This document shows, one piece after another, positions 35,492 to 46,451 of a DNA stretch of 64,000 nucleotides (its first letter is position 1; each line of letters begins with the position of its first letter). Source of the stretch: Takakia lepidozioides. Lineage: Eukaryota; Streptophyta; Takakiopsida; Takakiales; Takakiaceae. The stretch is taken from assembly GCA_030704615.1 (NCBI GenBank), contig CM060731.1, forward strand, positions 27,962,001 through 28,026,000, read 5' to 3'. The notes under the pieces were generated by a model. The model saw only the letters and a program-made list of their open reading frames with translations. It ran no database searches and had not been told where the DNA came from. The translations under genes were made by a program, and so were the position numbers.

Positions 35492-37310
35492 AAGGCGGGA
35501 CCCACCATCCTCGCTCTGAATTGCATGAGCAAGTGATAATTGGCAGGTCCCACCGTACATATAATTTTTTGAATCCCTCTCATTGGTTCTAGATCTATCA
35601 ATAAAAATTGGTTTTGCAACAGTAGGGACTAGCTTACACCTGTACAAGTAGTTTCTTCAAGCCTGGGAGCTTCTCTTCTGTGGGGAGTTTGGCAGGGCTA
35701 CTCACACGTCTGCTATTTCTTCTCTTGGCTGGGGCCCCAAAAATCCTATGTAAGCTATCATCGCTTAGTTGCTGAAATGGATACCCAACCACTCCTATTG
35801 TTCTATAAAGGTCATCTTGCTGAAAACTGTTTGTGGAGATAAGTGGAAAATAGTATGAAATGCCGATGAGGTGGGTGCTGACCTGTCTCGTGCCTCAGTT
35901 TACTTCCAATGTATTTTGATGACTTCGATTCAAAGTTGTTTAGCGTGTGGAGTAGAAGAGCATCAAATCCACTGTCTGGCCTGTGCATACTTAACTGTTC
36001 AATGTATCCTTATTTGACTATGGCAACCACCTGCAAAGTACAGGTCTCTTGACTTATGCTGTCCCTAGGCACACCCCCCCCCCACCCCACCCCGACCCCA
36101 CCCCAACCCTCAACATTGGCAAGCACCCTTGTCCCATAAACTCTTTGAGCTTTCTGCGGACATTACAGAATATCCTTTCATTTCTCTCTCATTTCTGTGT
36201 TAATTAACTGCTCGCTTCAGAGATTCCAAATGTTTTTCCAAAGGAGCACTACCAAGTCCTCCATACACTGAATACTGAGTAGAGGAGAGTGAAGGCAAAG
36301 CTCTTACCAGACTAATCTCCGTGGGTGTGATCCAGTCAACACTCAAACTTCACCATCACAAGCTCAGCCAGCATAAGTACGCTCAAAAGTTTCCAGTGGC
36401 ATACTGTGAGTAGCGTGTGACATTTTTGTGATCTCCTTTAGTTACCACATTGGGTTAAGCTCTAATAAATCAACTCAAAAGTACCTGTGCGTCCTGGGGG
36501 AAGGGGACTCAAATTACATTTTCCACTTTGGCTTTTGTGGGTTTCAGTTGGGTTCTTAGGAGGGATTACCAAGCTTGACAAGCTGCCTGCTGGGGCACTT
36601 GTATAATTGTGATATTCCAAGCCTGAGTGGACACACTTGCAAGACATCATTGGAATTTGGACCCCTCTCTTGCCAGACTTAGTCATCAATCTGCTAAGGA
36701 CTAATATGCTCCCTATGAGGGATTTGAGGATAAATCAGTCAACCATTTGAGATCAATTCATGAAAGTAAAGGGACTGCAGGAATAAAAGATATTTCTCTA
36801 GAGATTCATGAGTTGAAGAATGTCTACACATAATCTAAGTTAATTCTGATCAATAAATCCTCAGAAAGCTTTTAAGGGCGCGATGAAGAATCTTGACCCC
36901 TTTCTACAAATTGAAACTTTCAGTAACTATCTGAGAACTGTATTCATGTTGAGGATAGATCTCTAGTCTGAATTCGCCGTCAACACATCCTTCGAAAATA
37001 GATACCCGTCATCCACTCACACAAAACGAAAACGAACTAGTAGGCCGATTCAAATGAGATTCTTCGAGCAAGTACTCAAATTCAGAATTTTATGCGATGT
37101 TAGAGAGCTATTGTGCAAATTGCAGATCTGGGAGAAGCTTGATCTGTCTCTTGCCTACAGCACCTTGTTGGCCGATATCTTCTGTCTTGCCTCCTCCGAG
37201 ATCCAGTACCTCTCATTGTTGTAAGATACATTTGGATGAGAGAGTGTTTGAGAGCATCGACCATTATACTAGTAGATACCTAGTGCTTTCCGGACCACAA
37301 GTCCAATTAC
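35492..37310. other. Spacer between BAG gene and expansin 4
   Basis: No gene recognised. It includes the BAG 3' UTR, a C-rich tract near 36070 and the 3' flank of the minus-strand expansin that ends at 37311. Confidence 0.45.
36068..36113 (-). repeat. C-rich tract with G-quadruplex potential
   Basis: The plus strand reads as runs of C (one of ten) separated by A or GA. The minus strand therefore has at least four runs of four or more G with 1-2-base loops, a strong quadruplex-forming pattern. Confidence 0.7.
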
Positions 37311-38574
37311 CTAACCGGGACCAGCAGACTGGACACTGTTCCAATAATTGAACTGGACACCGGCAACGTAAGTCTGGGAAGGTTGCCAGTTTGAGGGAAT
37401 GACGTTAGTGGCGGTGACCGTCTCTCCATCACTGTTGACTACCTTGAAGGAGAGGCCTTGCCCCTGCAAGTTGGGATTGATGGACCATATTTCACCCCAG
37501 CTGCGTGTAATGCCCACCCAGCTTCCCGTATGCCTTGATCCTTGGACCGACACTGTTTGAATATCTCCGGCTCCCGCAACATTAGTGATCAGAACGGTGG
37601 GCGCATAGTTGTTGCCGCCGATAGTGAAACGAAGGCCTCCAGATCTCTGGCACCTCACTCTTGTAGGTACCCAAAGAAAAATTCCACAAGTTTACTAAAA
37701 TGACATCGAACTTAAAAGGTTCTATCCTCCGACGAAGAGAAATTACTTGTTGGGAACTCAATCTCACAGCAGTCAGGTAATTGCTACTCTCATGAGTTAG
37801 AATGCATTTGATTTACAGTACAAAAATTGCTTGCAAATTATACCTTTGGAAATGTATAGGAACTATGCCTGCCACTGGATTGGCGATTGACTGGAAAGCA
37901 GTTGGAGACATATCAAAGTGCTTCCTGGGCATGTTGCACCAAGGCGGGGTGCCAGGTGTGTTAGATGGGCAACTATCGGTCGCAGTGACTGTGATGGCAG
38001 ACGAACTCCTGCACCAGGTGGACTGTGATGAATCACAGCGAACACTGTAGCAGCTTCCGCATGTCAAGCCGGGCACCTGGAACATAGCATAACTTAAAGC
38101 CGTAGTGTAGGGCCCGTATGAGAAATTTGGGTCGTTCTGATACCCGCAAGCACCACCTAGTCAAGAGCCACATGAGGTGAACATACTGGTCAAATTGACA
38201 TCGTGCAGCACAATCAACCCAATATACATGCAGTAGAGCTAAGTTGCTGTCCCACTCGAGATCATCTGAATACTATAGTACACATAGTGTGAGCAGTGTC
38301 AGTCTAAGCTACCTGTGCTTTCAAAACACGCCAGGTCTTGACCAATTAGTGTACCAAGATATTAGACTTTTACTGGTCAACACAGAGCTATCTGCATGAA
38401 CGGAAGTATTAATTTACCTGGGGCAGTAGTGTAAAAGGTCGCATGGGCATGATCCCATGACGTCGACGATGGCTGTGCAACAGCTTGTGCTAAGTTGTGT
38501 TCGATGCATTCTGTTATCATGATCGCTGTCAACATGGCCATGATCGCTTGGAAGTTCCTACTTCTTAATGCCAT
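37311..38574 (-). CDS. EXPA: Divergent expansin (expansin 4), three coding exons
   Basis: Exons on the minus strand are 38574-38418, 38156-37844 and 37659-37311, giving 272 aa with the same phase-1 and phase-2 introns as the other three expansins. It starts MALRSRNFQAIMAMLTAIMI, a likely signal peptide. HATFYTTAPGGACGYQ replaces the usual [13 protein letters not shown]-type segment, so the first domain is shortened there. It keeps paired cysteines, PPWCNMPRKHFDMSPTAF (HFD retained) and VAGIVPIHFQR. The second domain (RCQRSGGLRFTIGGNNY) has SWGEIWSINP instead of WGQNWQ and a C-terminal extension after GVQF. It is probably an expansin of a divergent alpha-like clade with altered activity. No stops; a 5'-leader acceptor (AAATCAG) lies eight bases before the ATG. 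Confidence 0.86.
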
Positions 38575-40839
38575 GAGTTCTTCTGATTTAGTCTCTCTAC
38601 ACCATATTGTCTCAGGGGATGCAGTAGATTCACTGTTAAATGTTGAAATCGGTATTAGCCTTCTTGGAAAACCGGAGCCTTGGAGAATACCGGACCGCAA
38701 CCCATTCATAGCTGGGAGTAAGGAAATCATGATGCAGCTCACACCAGACTTACAATCTAGACCTGTAGACCTGATTAATCCAAAGTTACAACCTGAGCAG
38801 CAATACAACCTAAAGAGGAGACGACTCAAGTGAGATTCTTAATTATGCAGAATCTGCTACGTAGATCCAGGACCACTAGATCTGTGCACATCATTTGAAT
38901 CCACCTTGAAAAAGCTGAAGTCACGTCTCACGAAGACTGGACCTCCTGAAACAAGACTTTATAATAAGAGTAGGCAATTCATAGATGTGCCAACTAGACA
39001 TGCTCACTACATGTGCAGTTAAGTGACTCGTGACTGAGCCAGGATATCACACTGATGAGAAGTCTCAACGCTTCACAACCAAGGTGTGTGACCATACACT
39101 TAGTAGGACCACGAGACTCACACAGAGAGCGTGGAGAAGTGCTCAGGTAATAAATAGACATCAAATGGGAATTACTAGAGCTTAATACAGCGTCGACCAT
39201 TGACGACACTTTCCCAAAGTCTCCTAGAGTGACATACACACGATATATGTATATGTTACCTTTCCGCCGTCGGAGCAACCCCGTTCACCCTCACCACAAT
39301 CCCACTGCAGGGGTTGAATGCAGCTCTTAGACATACTCAAAAATTTGAAAAACCTGGCCAGCCGAAATTTCCTTTGTAGATTTGAGTACTCTTCTGTCCA
39401 GAAAACCCCCATGAGGCTTTTTCCCGGCCAGGAATTTCAATCCGGGAACTCTCAACTGAACAACTTTCTGGTTTGTAATTCTCCGTATACATAACATTGT
39501 AGTTAGTAAACCCCTTAAGTTCATTAATCAATAGACCTACATATGGTCTGGAACCAGTTCCAGATCATGTACAATTCTTAATTGACCAGTATGCGAGCTC
39601 TACTAATTAGCCCATTTTCCCAAGTTGGTGGAACTAAGCTTCTCCGGGGCCCAAAAACCCTCCGCAAAAACCCAAGAGAACAAAAATGTGCACACGATGT
39701 CACAATATTCAAGTTCAACTCTCTCGATTGGAAAGGACTCGACAACAACTGCAAGTTGACATCACGATCCACCAACTTCTCTGAGATATTATTTAACTCA
39801 AGGCAGACTGCATGCAAATGGACAGCATCCTTTGACACCAATTTCCTACTGAACAGGGTAACATCCAGAACATCTCTGCATGCATTAAACTAGAATTTAC
39901 TGAGGATTTCTGCAGCCCAATTTTCTGCCCCCACCGCTGCTGTCAGCCTCTGAACCAATGCCTGATGGAACATGATATATGTCATGGCATTCAACTCAAC
40001 AATTGTCCTCCTCCTATTCCGACAAAAATTGTCAGCAACCAAACTCTGAAAATCCTGACTCCCTTTTATGTCGTCTACTTAACAATCCCTACACATTCCC
40101 TTCTGCCCTCAACTCCACTCCCCTCTCCCGGTGCGTTAATACTGTGGAACGGCTCAATGTCCACTCATGTCAGCTCGACACCATGAATTCATGGGGTATA
40201 GTTTGGAATCGAATCGGGGGACTACAGTAAATATTCCAGATGGTCTAGAGCTTATCTACCAACGTCTGAAGGAGATTGGATCTCGCCACTACCAAGCCGA
40301 GTACCAATTACCTACGCTGCTGTGCTGTTGCCATCTTCATACTGTCTCGAATGGCGGACTCAGTAATAGCTGACCAGTCTGCACCCTATAAAAACGATTC
40401 TATAATTAATAGTTGGGTTGTTATTAATTGAATTTAAATTTATTTTAAGCCAATAAATAGGTTTGCATCGCCTTTCATGGGGGGTTTCTAGCACGTATCG
40501 ATTTTGTTTTTGGCTCAATTTTATTCTGCGGCTTCCATCATCCCACCGCTACTCCCCTGCCAAAATTTGGACCAATAAAAAATACCCAAAGTGTTCTCTT
40601 CGCTCACTATTGCTGAACTCTCTATAAATAGTGCATGAAGTAGAACACAAATCAAGTTTGGAGTGCAAAACAGGGAAGAGAATGTGGTTTTGGGTCCAAA
40701 TGAATTTTGATCACTCCCAAATTTGGCATGCACGTTGCATATGGCTACATTACACGCCCCATTCAAAAACGGAATGAAAAAAAAATTGTGAGCACGCGAA
40801 ACACAGTCTAACAGATCCCAAAGCAATAGCAAATCCAAC
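38575..40839. other. Gene-free spacer
   Basis: No gene recognised. It holds the promoter side of the fourth expansin and AT-rich sequence. Frames of up to about 112 codons on both strands show no recognisable domain. Confidence 0.4.
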
Positions 40840-41225
40840 GGAATACATTCAACGAGTGAACAGATGGTTGCCCATCCAAATCATTTTTGTTTGCTTCCAA
40901 ACTTTGCTAGTACGTTTGAGACACCCTCTCACAGGTCCCGGAGTAATATGAGATCAATCGAAATTCATTCGATGGCTCAACGGATGGTTGGCCATCGAAA
41001 TGATTTTGGTTCACTTTGAGACTTTGCCACTATGTTCAATGTGTCATGTAAGAGGCCCCAGAGTAATACGAGATCAATCGAAATTTGTTCAATGGCCAAC
41101 GGATGGTTGCCCATCCAAATGATTTTCGTTCGCTTTGAAACTTGGTCAGTGTGTTCAATGTACCCTCTGATACGTGCCAGTGTAATATGAGATCAATCGA
41201 AATTATTTTGTGCTTTGAGAACTTT
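40840..41225. repeat. Diverged tandem repeat of about 120 bp
   Basis: The anchor GATGGTTG recurs at 40863, 40983 and 41103. The segment GAGATCAATCGAAATT recurs downstream of each anchor (near 40951, 41069 and 41191). The copies share AATGATTTT and CTTTGARACTTTG motifs but have diverged clearly. There are about three and a half copies. Confidence 0.75.
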
Positions 41226-41652
41226 GTGGGTATGTTCGTAGAAAGATCATAGATTTTGCGAAATGATTATGAAATACGCAGGGACCAGGCGAAATTTATT
41301 TGGAAGACGACCGTTCGTAACTCGTTATAACGTATTGGTTAACATCAATTTTCCTTGTTCTCCAACTTTCGGAGTTCATTGCAAATACCCACATACACGT
41401 CATGACCAAATATGACACCATTGTAAATTTGTTTACAGGGTAAACTACTTCTTCCCCATCACACGAGTGTAAATGTGAAGAAAACGCTGGTCATGCAATT
41501 GAAATTGGCAGGTGCCGCACATGTGCATTGTGTATTAACAAAATTGGTGATATACAAAATTGGTGGAATGTCATCACTGTGTTTTCCAACAATATTCAAG
41601 GTACAACAAAAATGCATATTGTATATGTAGTACGTTGTCAGTCATTAAAAAC
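41226..41652. other. 3' flank of the RING-type pseudogene
   Basis: No gene recognised. This AT-rich stretch lies between the roughly 120-bp repeats and the end of the minus-strand pseudogene. Confidence 0.4.
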
Positions 41653-43975
41653 CTAGTCGTTTCTGTCCGAGGACAAGGAATTTGATGCTGTGGCCTGATT
41701 TGCACTGCCAGCTGCCAGAGCTTGCGACCATGATCTCGTGGTCAATGAGGGGCCCAATGGCATGTGATCAATTCTGGCTTGCATCCGCCTACTTCGCAGC
41801 GAAAGTTGACTTTCTTCTTCACTCTCACGACGTGGCGGAGGTGGATCGAGAACAAGTGCTTGGGCTGCATGCAAATCGGCAACGAGGCTGTCCAAATCCG
41901 GCAATAGAGCCCCCGAAACACGATGATAACGGTCTGTCCATAGTCGCCTCCATTTCTCTACAACTGCCTTAATGGTATTTTTGAAACTTTCCAACTGCCT
42001 CTCGCGGGCCTTGTCCCTAATCATTATGTCGTTTCGACGATAAGCCGCCTCGTACGCCTCATTCATTCGGCATTGACATATTATAGCATCTTCTAATTCG
42101 GACAACAACAAATGTCTCCCAATCGGTTGTCGGTTATACAATTCGTTCTCCTCCGATACCCATGGAACCTGTGGAAGCCAGATAAACCTGGACCTTCTTT
42201 GACTCCAATGCCCTTCCAGATTGCGGCAAAACTGTTCTCTCTCCCACCAATCTCGAATGTCTCCCGCACGTATGGTTATCTTCCAGTCAGATGTGACCCA
42301 GAAATACTGGGGATTTTTTATGTATGCCATGCATCTCTCTGTCTGCATCCCATACCAAGTTCTTGTCCCAATGCACACAATTCAGAAATGTGAATGGTAG
42401 CCCATCCAATGGGAGGTTGTGTCGATTGTATTTAAAACCTATGGGCATCCGATCCTCCAAGCCCACCAGCTCATAGAAACGGCGATGGATTGGTATACGG
42501 CATTATGGGCAAGTGCTCATCCGCAAGGCTTACGGGATAAGACATGTGAGATAGAACATATGTCCACATGATCCAAGCACATGACATCCCTCTGGGCCAT
42601 ATGGATTCCTACACATCGAACAAACTGTGTCATCTGATATCTATGACGGCAAAACGTCTCGTGGTATCTCCTCCCTCTGGGCTGGTTTGATGTGGCTGGT
42701 CATCCTTGTTGTGGTGTCTCACTCTTCCTCTTTCTCTAATTCCCAGTTTATGTTTCTGTTCAATCCCGAAATTCTGTGCTCACATCGATCGAACATAGAA
42801 TCCACATCTATCCAATTGGTAAACCCGGCGAACACGCTTGATGCGATGCGGAGATCGTTATACCTTTGCATGTTGGCATAAATGCTATCCACGCTACGAT
42901 TCGACATGCGTGCGATACGTTGTAAGCCTGACAGTGCCCGCTCTATCCATGCTTCTCTGGAGGCCAAATTGGTTGCCCATTGTACCCTATTCTCCCAATC
43001 GTCATTCAATGGGACCCATGCCCGAATCTCCAGCGTTTTGGACAAGCGTTGGCATGCAGCTGCCATGGCAATGTCCCGCTCCTTTGTAACGCGGTCGACA
43101 TCTAATATCGGGTTCATCTCGGATTGAATGGTGACCCTCGAGCATTCCCCGGTTTCCAGTACTGGTTCTTTTCCTTTTCTTCTTCTCTCATCCGCAATTC
43201 GCTGTTCTTCAACCATGGTTTCATCGGCCACAGGGTCAATGACGTCCTTAATTTCGTGAATGATGAGGTCAATACTGCGATCGGGCATCGCAAACTCCGC
43301 GTCCATGTCCACGACGTTTGTTCGATCATCATTGTAGACAACAGTGCCTTCATTGTTTGGAGGCATGTCTTGTAATCTAGCTTCCAACTCGGCTATGCGC
43401 AATGTTTGTCAGTCTAGTCGGTTCTGCAGGGTCTTGATTCGCTGGTCTCTTTCCGCCAGTTGTTCCTCTAACGTTGCAGCCGGTTGTATTCCGAACGTGT
43501 CCGGGATATACTCCAAATCGTATAGCAACCTTGCGTTCCTCCTACTAGCAGTTTGCCAATTCACTGGACACAAGAGTATGACCTCTACGTACAACATGGC
43601 TGCCAAGGTATACGGGATTTGGCCCTTTAAGAGAGGTTGACCCCACAATGTGCAATGCACTTCATTCGTCATATGCTGGAAATGCAAGTTCATGTAAGAC
43701 CTGGACTCTGCGTAATTGTTTCAGGTTTGCACGTCATGCCTATTCAAAGGCCACAATCGATTGATGTGGTACCATTTCACGATTTTTTTGCATCTCGCCA
43801 TCGGCCACCTAAACTCTTCCGGAACATCCTCCCAGCCCTCTTCTGCTAGTATGCTAAGGTCACCATATACTTCCCAATTCAAGTCTTGCGTTGACCATTT
43901 GATTTTCTTAGGAGGCGATCCATGTTCATTGGGGTAATTTCTTCCAGGACGGTCATCGTCCTGGCCCTCTGCCAT
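41653..43975 (-). pseudogene. Decayed coiled-coil/RING-finger gene, unknown family
   Basis: One reading frame on the minus strand runs from MAEGQDDDRPGRNYPNEHGS (43975) to the RING region near 42440, then shifts once to the frame ending at 41653. Together this is about 750 codons without long gaps. Six in-frame stops interrupt it: 43721-43723, 43409-43411, 42719-42721, 42641-42643, 42530-42532 and 42503-42505. Around 43.4 kb the sequence is a coiled coil (LAERDQRIKTLQNRLD, then RIAELEARL). At 42.6-42.5 kb the residues CSMCRNP, LGSCGHMFYLTC and CPxC form a RING-like zinc site, with a Tyr where the second His/Cys ligand should be. The last 240 residues are Arg/Glu-rich with a helical RNDIMIRDKARERQLESF piece. 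I do not recognise the family. It may be a transposon-borne gene, because it sits in a transposon block next to the hairpin array. Confidence 0.7.
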
Positions 43976-44339
43976 TCTGCAACAATCGGAGCAACACTAA
44001 ACGAGGTTTACTAATAAGACGTAACTCTAAACCCTTCACCCTAAACGAGTTTGAGTAGGTGTCAAAATAGTTCTTAAAAGCTAAATTTATAGAATAAAAT
44101 GATCCTAGAAGCCAGAGGAGGGCCTATGGGAGCAATCTGCAACGATCTCACAGAAATCGCGGCAAAAAAATACCCCCCACCCAACCAATGGCCTCCTTCT
44201 CCACTTGATACGTGTCGTGGAGTAATGAAATGTCACGTACACAGAAGTTGTGTGGAGAGGAAGTGAGGGGAGAATGAGCATCCCTTGGCTTATATCCCCC
44301 CCCCCTCTCATTCCTCAGGCCACGTGCAGGGCGAATCTT
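43976..44339. other. 5' flank of the RING-type pseudogene
   Basis: No gene recognised. From 44258 onward it holds the first copy of the longer unit (GAAGTGAGGGGAGAATGA, a run of C, and CCTCATTCCTC) that recurs inside the hairpin array. Confidence 0.45.
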
Positions 44340-46180
44340 CTAGAAGCGACCGCCAACTTGGCGGTCGCTCCATTTTAACTGCGACCACCAGAACTGGTGG
44401 TCGTTCCATTCTCCAGATTTAAAAACAAATTGCGATCGTAAGATTGGTGGTCGCTCCATTTTTCGAAAATAAAATAAATAAGCGACCACCAACATAGGCG
44501 GTCGCTACATTTACGGAGACATTAAAAATTGAAGCGACCGCCAGTAATGGCGGTCGCTTCATTTTCAAAACAATTAAAATAAAAGCGACCGCCAGTCATG
44601 GCGGTCGTTCCACTTCCAACAAAATTTTAATAAAAGCGACCGCCAGTAGTGGCGGTCGCTGGATTTACAAAAACAAAAACAATTGCAGCGACCGCCCGTA
44701 ATGGCAGTCACTCGATTTTCTCCCAAAAAATAGAGAATGGCAGTCGCTTTATTTTCATTTTCAAAACAATTAAAATAAAAGCGACCGCCACTTATGGCGG
44801 TCGCTGCAATTACAAAAAACAACAATAGCGGTGACCGCCCCTAATGGCGGTCCCTCGATTTTCCTCCAAAAAACAAAAACATGACCGCCAGTAACGGCGG
44901 TCGCTTCATTTTTAAAATAATTAAAATAAAAGCGACCGCCAGTAATGGCGGTCGTTTCATTTCCAAAATAATTAAAGTAAAAGCGACCGCCAGTAATGGC
45001 GGTCGTTTCATTTCCAAAATAAATAAAATAAAAGCGACCGCTGTGTATATCTCCCCCCTCATTCCTCGCTCCACGCGCAGGACAGACCTCGTAGAAGCGA
45101 CCGCCACCTTCGCGGTCGCTCCATTTTTATAAAAAAAACTACCGCCAATAATGGTGGTCGCCCCATTTTCAAAAATAAAAAAATAAAAGCGACCGCCATC
45201 GCTGCATTTTAAAAAATAACCATTACAGCGACCGCCAGAAATAGCGGTCGCTGCATTTTGTAAAAACAAAAACTGCCAGGAATGGAAGTGAGGGGAGAAT
45301 GATTGGGAGCTTATATCCCCCCCCCCCCCGCCCTCATTCCTCGCTCCACGCGCAGGGCAGACCTCGTAGAAGCGACCGCCACCTTGGCGGTCGCTCCATT
45401 TAAAAACAAAAAAAAACGACTGCCACAAATGGCGGTTGCTCCATTTCGCCAAAAAAAAGAAAAAAAACGACCGCCAGTAATGGCGATCGCTGCATTTAAA
45501 AAAAGACAATTACAGCGACCCCCAGTAATGGCGGCCGCTGCATTTATAAAAACAAAAAAAAAACTTCAAGTGACCGCCTGTAATAGAAGTGAGGGGAGAA
45601 TGAGTCGGAGCTTATATGCCCCCCTCCCCCCGCCTCACTCCTCGCTCCATGCGCAGGGCACACTTCGTAGAAGCGACCGCCACCTTGGCGGTCGCTCCAT
45701 TTATAAACAAAAAAAACGACCGCCTACTGGCAGTCGCTGCATTTTTAAAAAGAACAATTACAGCAACCCCCAGTAATGGCGGTCACTGCATTTATAAAAA
45801 CAAAAAAAAAAACTTCAAGCGACCGCCTGTAATGGAAGTGAGGGGAGAATGAGTCGGTGTTTATATGCCCCCCTCCCCCCGCCTCATTCCTCGCTCCATG
45901 CACAGGGCACACTTCGTAGAAGCGACCGCCACCTTGGCGGTCGCTCCATTTAAAAATACCAAAAAAACGATTGCAAAATATGGCGGTCGATCCATTTTCC
46001 AAAATTAAAAAAACAACCGACCACCACTATTAGCGGTCGCTGGATTTTCAAAAAAAATAGAAATTAAAGTGACCACCAGTAATTTTACGAAGAAACAAAA
46101 GACGATCGCTATTACATCGCGTTCACTGTATTTACAAAAAATAAAAAACAAATGCGACCGCCAGTGATGTCGGTCGCTGC
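44340..46180. repeat. Array of about 35 GCGACCGCCA/TGGCGGTCGC hairpins
   Basis: Short inverted repeats with arms GCGACCGCCA and TGGCGGTCGC and 3-5-base loops (often GTAA) recur about every 50 bases. They are separated by roughly 24-base AT-rich spacers full of AAAATAAAA. Intact units begin for example near 44344, 44533, 44583, 44930, 44981, 45370, 45671 and 45921. Others have one arm altered or are collapsed. The unit at 44381 has matching changes in both arms (GACCACCA with TGGTGGTC). A longer unit of about 110 bases (GAAGTGAGGGGAGAATGA ... GCGCAGGGCA ... CGTAGAAGCGACCGCC) is superimposed at 44258, 45285, 45587 and 45834, with a partial copy near 45050. Open frames through the array (up to 222 codons) are repeat-derived and not genes. 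Confidence 0.92.
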
Positions 46181-46451
46181 ACTAAAATAAAAATGAATGC
46201 AGAGTTGGAAGCATGGCACAATTGTTCTCCATTCCACAAGCAAATCATCGAACATAAACATAAGCAAGTGACGGTACATTTGGCCGACATTTTGGCTGGT
46301 ATACACATGGGCAACATCTTTTATTTTCCAACACATACACAACAACAATACAAATACTCATAGTGACAATGATCACACTGGTATTACTTCACTACAGAAA
46401 TATAAATATGTCCACTAAAATGTGCTGATGCATGCCTATAGCTGTTTTGCT
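46181..46451. other. Short spacer between hairpin array and hAT pseudogene
   Basis: No gene recognised. The sequence is AT-rich and probably the 3' flank of the hAT coding region. Confidence 0.4.

Noticed and set aside
42503-43723. RNA editing (U-to-C) as a way to read through the six stops
   Set aside because: Such editing is known from plant organelles, not nuclear transcripts, and the frameshift near 42.34 kb and lost RING ligand also point to decay.
44841-45509. 222-codon open frame, minus strand, inside the hairpin array
   Set aside because: It is a translation of the repeated hairpins and spacers (GGRF/IIL repeats); similar frames occur on both strands wherever the unit length keeps phase.
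44340-46180. CRISPR-like appearance of regularly spaced repeats
   Set aside because: The repeats are hairpins with low-complexity, near-identical AT spacers in a plant nuclear context; there are no unique spacers and no cas genes.
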